64,000 nt of DNA from Talaromyces rugulosus. Taxonomy: Eukaryota > Ascomycota > Eurotiomycetes > Eurotiales > Trichocomaceae. Positions 58,051 to 64,000 of the stretch are shown here, piece after piece; within the stretch, counting starts at the first letter, position 1, and each line of letters starts with the position of its first letter. Location of the stretch: the NCBI RefSeq assembly GCF_013368755.1, contig NC_049562.1, forward strand, positions 2,728,001 to 2,792,000. Direction: 5' to 3'. The notes beneath the pieces are model-generated. The model was not told where the DNA came from, ran no database searches, and worked only from the letters and a program-made list of their open reading frames with translations. A program made the translations under genes and the position numbers.

Positions 58051-58652
58051 ATGGGCAAGAAGAAGAGATCTGGCCCTCTGTCGCACGAGGAAATCTGGGA
58101 TGATTCCGCGCTGGTGCGGTCGTGGGACGACGCTGTAGAGGAGTACGAGGTATACATACATACATACATACATACCATTTTACATTTCTAATCTCGCTGA
58201 CCTTTTGTATAGGTCTATCACAGCATCCATGCGCGCGGCGAGGATGTTGAGCAGGTGTTGAAACGCGCAGAGGAAGAGGGCCGCCTCGACGAGGCTGGCG
58301 AGCCTATGGAGACTGAGACCGCCGCGACCAAGTCCAGCGAAAAGGCTCCATTATCAGACGCACAGGTCAGTCTCTGGCATGACAAGATGGTTGATACAGA
58401 AGCTAACGTATCATGGCAGCCTGCAACGGCTTCATATTCACAGCCGCCGGCTGGAGCAGCCCCGGCCATGCCCAGCGCGTTGCTCGGACAAGGTGAGTTT
58501 TACTCTTATTATCAGTTGGTTCTTTTGGGGCTAACTGGCTTGCAGTGCAAGACCCAGCATTGAAAAACCTCATGATGTCGTGGTACTTTGCAGGCTACTA
58601 TACTGGGCTCTACGAAGGACAACAGCAAGCATCTCAAAATGCGACTAAATAG
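58051..58652 (+). CDS. Survival motor neuron (SMN)-like protein
   Basis: Core of the complex that loads Sm proteins onto spliceosomal snRNAs. Exons 58051-58149, 58213-58365, 58420-58492 and 58546-58652 give 143 residues, similar to other compact fungal SMN. The N-terminus has the Gemin2-binding helix (HEEIWDDSALVRSWDDAVEEY), shown here in two short parts: EEIWDDSALVRSWDD and AVEEYEVYHSI. The C-terminus has the YG box for oligomerisation (LMMSWYFAGYYTGLYEGQ). No Tudor domain is present between them, as in yeasts. Intron 1 holds a CATA microsatellite at about 58152-58175. Confidence 0.9.
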
Positions 58653-59011
58653 TAATGGCAAAAACGGTATATTGCAAGCAAAAAAAGAGACGCCAACGCT
58701 AATTCCAAAAGATGGCCCATCCTCCCATTCGGTGCTGACCTGTGTGAGCTTTCCAACGAGTTGTGTATGGTCGTGTATGGTCGTGTATATGGTCGTGTAT
58801 ATGCAACATCCAAATCGGCAGTCCAATCGCTTCATGGGCGGATGATCAAAGGGATGTGGCTAGTGGCGCGTCTGGGACGACAGGTCTACTCGGTACGAAA
58901 TCCAGAGAAAAAAGAAAGATGGGGACTTGTGAGTCGTGACAGCAAAATCGATTTGACGAAGAGGGAGAGCGACGAGACGAGACGAGACGATAACGAGTCG
59001 TTGGGCTCATG
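58653..59011. other. Short intergenic region with GTGTATGGTC repeats
   Basis: Shared 3' flank of the SMN-like and SERF-like genes. GTGTATGGTC and GTGTATATGGTC words repeat at about 58765-58803. No coding sequence is supported. Confidence 0.4.
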
Positions 59012-59409
59012 TCACTTTTTTCCGCCGGCAGACTCGGCGGCCTTCTTTTCTAGAGCTATACAGAACAAGCATACTGTCAGAAAACGTTCCCAGCCGCGTT
59101 CCTTTTTTTTTTACCTTGGGAGTAAAAGACGTAGGTGGATCGATCTAGAACCGGATCGGCGGATTATTACCTTTTCGCTGTTTTTCCTGCATAATGGCGG
59201 CGACCTTTTCCTTTTCACGAGCGAACTCGGCGCCGGACAAGCTGTTCTTGTTTTTCTACTGGTGGTTAGCAGGTTGAAAAGGATTCGGGTGGAGGGAAAA
59301 CGAAGGGAGAAAAAGAGGGAAAAAAGAAAGAGAAAAAAAATCATACCCCTTTGGACGCCTTTTCCAGATTCTTCTTGCGATCGTTTTCCCGTTGGTTACC
59401 GCGAGTCAT
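59012..59409 (-). CDS. SERF / 4F5 family small protein
   Basis: Tiny three-exon gene: 59409-59347, 59255-59171 and 59049-59012, coding for 61 residues. It begins MTRGNQRENDRKKNLEKA, the diagnostic start of the 4F5/SERF family, and continues with KNKNSLSGAEFAREKEKVAA, ending KKAAESAGGKK. It is strongly basic and without hydrophobic core. Family members modulate protein aggregation in animals; the fungal role is unclear. All three introns' ends are GT-AG and the phases agree. The first intron contains long A/G-rich tracts that produce false frames on the plus strand. Confidence 0.9.
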
Positions 59410-60390
59410 TGTGGCGGATTTCTTCTTTTTTTTTTGTGGTTTTTGTGGTTTTTCTGTTGTCAACAAGTGTAAGAGGCGGGGTGTTGGGAGAGTTGAAAGC
59501 GGAAGATGACTGATTGAGGCGATTAAATAAGAGAGATTCCGAGCCCCACTTGTTTCTTTATTGCATTCTCAATCAATAACAACATTCGAAGAATAACAAG
59601 TACATATTGTCTAACATGATATAAAATGCCGTGATTATCCCTACATCCAATTTGTCTTACTTCCACTTCCAGCATCTATCGAACTGGCTTCACGTGGCGG
59701 GGCTGCGATCGGCATGTGTATAAATAGCAACCAGGCGCATTGCAGGCGGCTTGTTTTTATTTTGACTATTGCCTGTGCTATCTCCTGCCGCTTTTCAATA
59801 ATAATTAATGAAACCAGCTGCTATTGTTCTTATTGTGGGCAACGAACTCCTGGCGCTTACACCGCACGGCAGCCAATCGGGGTCGCGGGGGAGTGTTTCA
59901 CCAGGGCCGACAACGAAGCGTCGTCCACCACTGCATGCGCATCATCGCCAACTAGCTTGCTTCAGTATTAATAGCAAGGAATTCATCAACCAATACCTGG
60001 CGGCCCTTCTGTCCGTCCATGGCCGCTGCAGAAACACCTATTCAGACCTTGGGGTAAGAATGCCCCATTGTGCCGGCAATGAATGGACAGCATTGTCTGT
60101 GGACAAAGCCGGAGGTGTTTCATGAGCCTCTTGTTGCTATATCGGGCCTCAATGGGCCATTGTTGTCTACTCACGACAAGATGCTATTGTGCTCTTCCTC
60201 TCTTAAGGCCCCTCTGCGCCGGCTTCGTCTTTTCTCTGGCACTCGTCTCTTCTCTACACATTCTCTAGTCTTTTTCTTCTACGCTATCCTGCTGGCTGGA
60301 TCGTGATAATCTTGTGATTTCCAATCTCTAAATATCTTTTTTAACTCTCTTAATCTTGATTTTTCTGGCAAAAAACCACCATCCTCTGCC
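59410..60390. other. Intergenic region, SERF / membrane protein promoters
   Basis: Almost 1 kb between divergent genes. A TATA-like TATAAATA lies at about 59718. The short frames at 59714-60306 look like 5' leader or chance. Confidence 0.4.
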
Positions 60391-61270
60391 ATGGCTGTCA
60401 CTGCCCTGTTCAAAGGATCCCTGGCTGGCCCAGGATACGTGATCCTCAACGTGCTGCGCGGCATCAACATCATAGCCTTTCTCGACCTCATCGCCGCTAG
60501 CATCGTTATGCTGATCAAAATCACCCTCAACAACAACTTTTTCTTCTTTGAAGCGGTCACCCATGTGATCACTGCCAGTTTGAGCAGTAAGAAATCTCTC
60601 CTCTTGAGTATCATATAGCCTCTAACTAAGATGCAGTCTTCCTGATCATCTCGGAATTGCCAATCCTTGGAAACTTTTTTAACCGGTACTGCCCCCAGTT
60701 GGGCCAAACCGCAGGCTTTGGACCGTTGGCTTTTGTCATGATCGTGCTGGGGGTTGCCGTGCTGGGCAATCTCAACAACGACGACTTTAGCGAGAAGCAC
60801 CTCGGCCTCTCGATGTGGAGGATCGTGGCATCTGCCGGCATTCTGTCCATGACCATGGGGATTGTCAATTTTATTGCCGTATGTATGCCCAACGTCCCCC
60901 CAAAAAGGAGAGTGCTGACATAAATCAGGGCTTCATCTTCGCCGACTCTGCCAACTCTGTAACCGCCCGCCAGGTCCGCGCATACGGCGCCGTGGCCGAC
61001 AAAGTCGTCGACCGCAAGGGCAGCCAAAAGTCGTTCCAGCTGAGCCTGAACCGAGACGAGACTCTGCCCACCTACCGAGCTAGCAATAACAATAACAACA
61101 ACAACACCGGCCGGTCCATGTCGATGCGCCAGGCTGACCGGATTCCGCTCAAGATCTCGAGCCCAGTCAAGGATCGCACTGATACGTCCTCGTCCAAGTA
61201 TAGCAGCAGCGAGGTGGACTTGACGATGCCGAATGCTGCTCACCATCCGGCGTACTCCAACTTTGTTTGA
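60391..61270 (+). CDS. Conserved four-helix fungal membrane protein
   Basis: Exons 60391-60586, 60637-60878 and 60929-61270 give 259 residues. Four hydrophobic segments are visible: YVILNVLRGINIIAFLDLIA (about 16-35, continuing to residue 46), FFFEAVTHVITASLSSIFLI, FGPLAFVMIVLGVAVLGNL and IVASAGILSMTMGIVNFIA. The C-terminal 110 residues are soluble, Ser- and Asn-rich (a seven-Asn run) and basic. The pattern matches a fungal family of unknown function often annotated DUF7598; that name is from memory. Location in plasma or endomembrane cannot be told from sequence. Confidence 0.8.
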
Positions 61271-61765
61271 TAAGCCGGAAAGCCAGAGGACTGGGGTGAA
61301 TGAGCTCCTTTTGATGATACCTTTTCCTTTAAGTTTGACATTCTTTCGGTGTTATTTGAGCATTTTCCTTTTCTTTTTCATCTCGCAGCAAGCGTTGCTA
61401 CACTCGCTCATAATTGTACATAATTACCACAAGGCTAAGAATAGGCCTTTGCAGAATTTCCTCTCTTTTTTTTCTATGATAAAAATTGGCATGGAATCTA
61501 CTCTCAATACAAACAGCTCGAATTAATCCATTAAAGGGTGTTTAAAAGAAACTCATAGTATAATTAATAATTTATATAACCATAAAAAAACCAGCACGTG
61601 AAATGCTCGTGGTGGGTCCCGCACCTTCCCCGGGCTGTCAGACTCAGGTCAACGTTGTCATCAACTTAATACCCAAGACGAATACGGACGCATTAACACG
61701 CACACGAGCGCTTGGATCATCAAGCTTGACGATTCTGTACTTGTCTAAAATGCGCATGTTTTAGA
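61271..61765. other. Intergenic region
   Basis: AT-rich, around 500 bases between two same-strand membrane protein genes. It holds the 3' flank of one and the promoter of the next. No coding sequence seen. Confidence 0.45.
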
Positions 61766-62961
61766 ATGGCGCAGGCGATCCTTTCGTTGTTCTCCTGGGG
61801 AACGTAAGTCACATCTCACACACAACATGGCTCTACAAGACAACAACTAATCCACCATCCAGCATTAAATCCCTCCTAATCTTCTTCGGACCAGTCCTCC
61901 TCCCACGAGTGATCAACTCCTATCGCGCATTTCGCGTCCAGCTCGCCCATCGTCCGCCTCCGCGTGATATTCCATCGCAGGCCAGCCGCGCTCTGAACGT
62001 CTTATTCGTGGCTATCCTGGTCTTTTTCATACTCAGCGTGCCCATCAACCCGCACGCGCCGGCGCCCAACATCTTCTGGCAGACGGGGTCGCGCATCACC
62101 ACGCCGACCGATGTCATCTTTGCGCGGCTGGCCCGCTTCCGGCCTGAACAAACATTGAACGACTACGACAAACTGCTACGGTCCAGCCTGACATCGACGG
62201 CGGCTCGCAAGATCTATCTGCGCTACGGACCTGATGCGCTCCTCTCATGCCAGTTTTGTGGCGGACCAGACGAGTCGGCGGTTGCATACTTGCTTTATTA
62301 TCTGCCCCTGAACAGCGTGGTGCCGCATCTGCTGCACCTGCTCGTCCTAGGACTAGTCACTGCGGCGCCGTTTGCAGGCTCGGACGCGGCAAAATGGCGT
62401 AACTGGTTTACTGTAGCAGGCCTGATTCTTGCCGGGCTGGATTTCTACGTGATGGGAGCTTATGATCCGCTTGCTGCTGCATCTGCGGCTGTTCGTGCGG
62501 GACAGCAACCGCCGGCCAGTCTGTTCCATGCGATGAGCTTCCTGCGACCACTGGGATTTGCGCTTTTTGATAGTGTTTGTGCTGGGCTGGTCTATGTCTC
62601 GGCCACGCATCGGTTCTTCTTCAGCCCGCCGTCGCAGGCAGATCAGATCAACCAGCTGGTGGCGGGCGCGACGGCGGCGCTGACCACAGTCAACCAGAAG
62701 CTGCACGGGGTCAGCGTGGCGCGCAACGCGGTGGTACGCGACAAGACGCTCAAGGCGCGCGACGACTGGTACTGGCGCACGGCGGTGGCGATGGAGAGCT
62801 CGAGCGAGACAGAAGGCGGCAGTGTCTGGGAAGACGAGGAGGTGGTGCGCGCCATGTCGCGGGCGATGAACGGGCAGGGCGTGGATATGGCACAGCTCGG
62901 GGCCAGCGCTGGCGAGTATGTCGACCGCATCACGGGGGGGTTAGAGCGGGATGTACAGTAA
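61766..62961 (+). CDS. Conserved multi-pass membrane protein, unknown function
   Basis: Exons 61766-61803 and 61863-62961 give 378 residues. Hydrophobic segments include SLLIFFGPVLLPRVI, NVLFVAILVFFILSVPI, HLLHLLVLGLVTAAPF, FTVAGLILAGLDFYVMG and RPLGFALFDSVCAGLVYVSA. Cys-X2-Cys in LLSCQFCGGPDESA is distinctive and could bind metal or form a disulphide. The C-terminal 110 residues are soluble and include NQLVAGATAALTTVNQKLHG, RDDWYWRTAVAME and an acidic stretch. Homologues are known to me as uncharacterised fungal proteins; no function is proposed. Confidence 0.8.
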
Positions 62962-63531
62962 TATAATAATATAATTATATAGTGAAGCTATAACTTGCCT
63001 AGTTATCACGATCGACGAGATGGTGGTAAATTGCAGTACTACTACTGCGGGGTATCATAGTAAATTACCATATCGTAGACACTAGTTCCACACTCATCTA
63101 GTAACAACTACTAGCAGCGAAGAGTTTCAACTCAGACTCTGTGATTCGCTCCCAACAAAACCCGGCGGAGACGCGTGGAGGCAATGACGCCTGCCATTAG
63201 CTGAGGGCCTGAGGGCGGTGAAGGCAGGGCTGGCGATCGCGCTCGGTTGTTGCGAGTTGGTTGCGAGGCATGTGTAGCATCTATTTCCACACATTTCTGG
63301 TTGTGGAATTGTCCCCTGGTACAGAGTGTATTGTTGTTTTTATCCCTATCTGAAACGTGCCTGACCCGCCGTTGGTGCCCCGCCCGCTGATTCGCCGGGC
63401 CCTGAAGCACCCAAAATCTCCGTCTGAAGCCGTGACAACTTCCTGTTTCCTCCTACTGTGTGTGTCTGTACACTGCAACAACCAACTCTCGACCTTCCAC
63501 TCCTCCCTCACCTGCAGCAGACCGAGCGACC
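62962..63531. other. Intergenic region before ceramide synthase
   Basis: About 570 bases, probably the promoter of the gene at 63532. It contains an AT tract at 62960-62985 and TACTACTAC words at 63033-63120. No gene seen. Confidence 0.45.
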
Positions 63532-64000
63532 ATGGCAAAACATCTCTCTCGGTCGCAGCAGACCCCCGAAACCATTGACCAGCTCAATGCCTGCGTGTCG
63601 GCTCCCGGCGCCCGCACGCCGCGGCCTATGCAGAAGGAAGCGACCTTTCGCGAGTGGGTGGTGCAGAACCAGATTGGTATGTTTTTATTATTCTAGATCA
63701 GTTTTGCTCCAGAAGAGTTCAGGGTGCTAATTGACCAGGTATCTCGCTGACCATCCTCTCCACCCTGCTGGCCGCCCACCACCTGTACCCCTCCGTGCAG
63801 CCCTTCACCACCCCGTTCTTCCAAATGTCCTACTACCAGCCCGAGACCGGCCTATACACCCAGGGCCGCGACGACATCTACTTTGTTATCAGTGCTGTTA
63901 TCGCCTTTACCGCCGTGCGTGCGATTTTCATAGAGTGGATTCTGCGCCCGCTGGCCAAGGCCACCGGGCTCAAGAAGAAGGCCTCGTTGCGCTTCGCCGA
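63532..64000 (+). CDS. Ceramide synthase (LAG1/TLC family), N-terminal part
   Basis: Starts ATGGCAAAACATC and runs off the window. Exons 63532-63676 and 63739 onward are visible, covering about 136 residues. The first transmembrane helix is ISLTILSTLLAAHHLYP, then YFVISAVIAFTAVRAIF, and the segment EWILRPLAKATGLKKKASLRFA is characteristic of fungal Lag1-type ceramide synthases, which join acyl-CoA to sphingoid bases in the ER. The TLC domain with its catalytic histidines lies beyond the edge, so activity cannot be checked here. Confidence 0.85.

Noticed and set aside
58150..58180. CATA repeat considered as a CRISPR or protein-binding array
   Set aside because: It is a plain tetranucleotide microsatellite inside an intron.

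Overview
The window looks like nuclear DNA of a filamentous ascomycete, most likely a eurotiomycete of the Aspergillus/Penicillium type. Genes are cut by many short GT-AG introns of about 45-110 bases, the intergenic regions are AT-rich, and the best-recognised proteins (palA/RIM20, casein kinase II beta, UBC9, GET1, an SMN-like protein, SCPx thiolase, a Zn2Cys6 regulator) read like eurotialean versions. No bacterial, plasmid, viral or CRISPR structure is visible. The genus is an inference and was not checked by search. Exon borders were worked out by hand from splice sites and reading phase, so they are models without transcript support.

Layout. 1-8 kb: UBC9 and the splicing factor SPF45/RBM17 (both minus), mitochondrial branched-chain aminotransferase (plus) and a decarboxylase-type amidohydrolase (minus). 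8.4-16 kb: a decayed accessory island with a telomere-like tract, an unassigned degenerate segment, a broken tannase/feruloyl esterase, the C-terminal part of a GH43 glycosidase, and a GH35 beta-galactosidase pseudogene whose nucleophile position is lysine. 16-21.2 and 22.4-27.8 kb: two gene deserts rich in TAGTAC/CGGAGTAC-like words, flanking one bZIP gene. 27.8-41.3 kb: casein kinase II beta, a Zn2Cys6 regulator, a Baeyer-Villiger-type monooxygenase, a JmjC protein, palA and a mitochondrial carrier. 43.5-50.9 kb: peroxisomal-type thiolase, an APH-fold protein and two small predicted secreted proteins. 51-64 kb: compact housekeeping genes, namely a PTAR1-like protein, GET1, a MYND protein, an NIFK/Nop15-like RNA-binding protein, an SMN-like protein, SERF/4F5, two membrane proteins, and the start of a ceramide synthase cut by the window edge.

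The genes are mostly unrelated housekeeping functions. Local relations worth noting are the same-strand regulator plus monooxygenase pair (29.8-34.6 kb), the head-to-head pairs PTAR1-like/GET1 and NIFK-like/SMN-like with 262-335 base shared promoters, and the plant-polymer-degradation graveyard at 10-15 kb. I do not see a convincing new multi-gene system. The strongest oddities are an apparent 26-base GT-AG frame break in SPF45, a GC-AG intron next to a 24-base micro-exon in UBC9, the GH35 nucleophile replacement, a perfect 17-base-arm palindrome in a desert, and two orphan secreted proteins.
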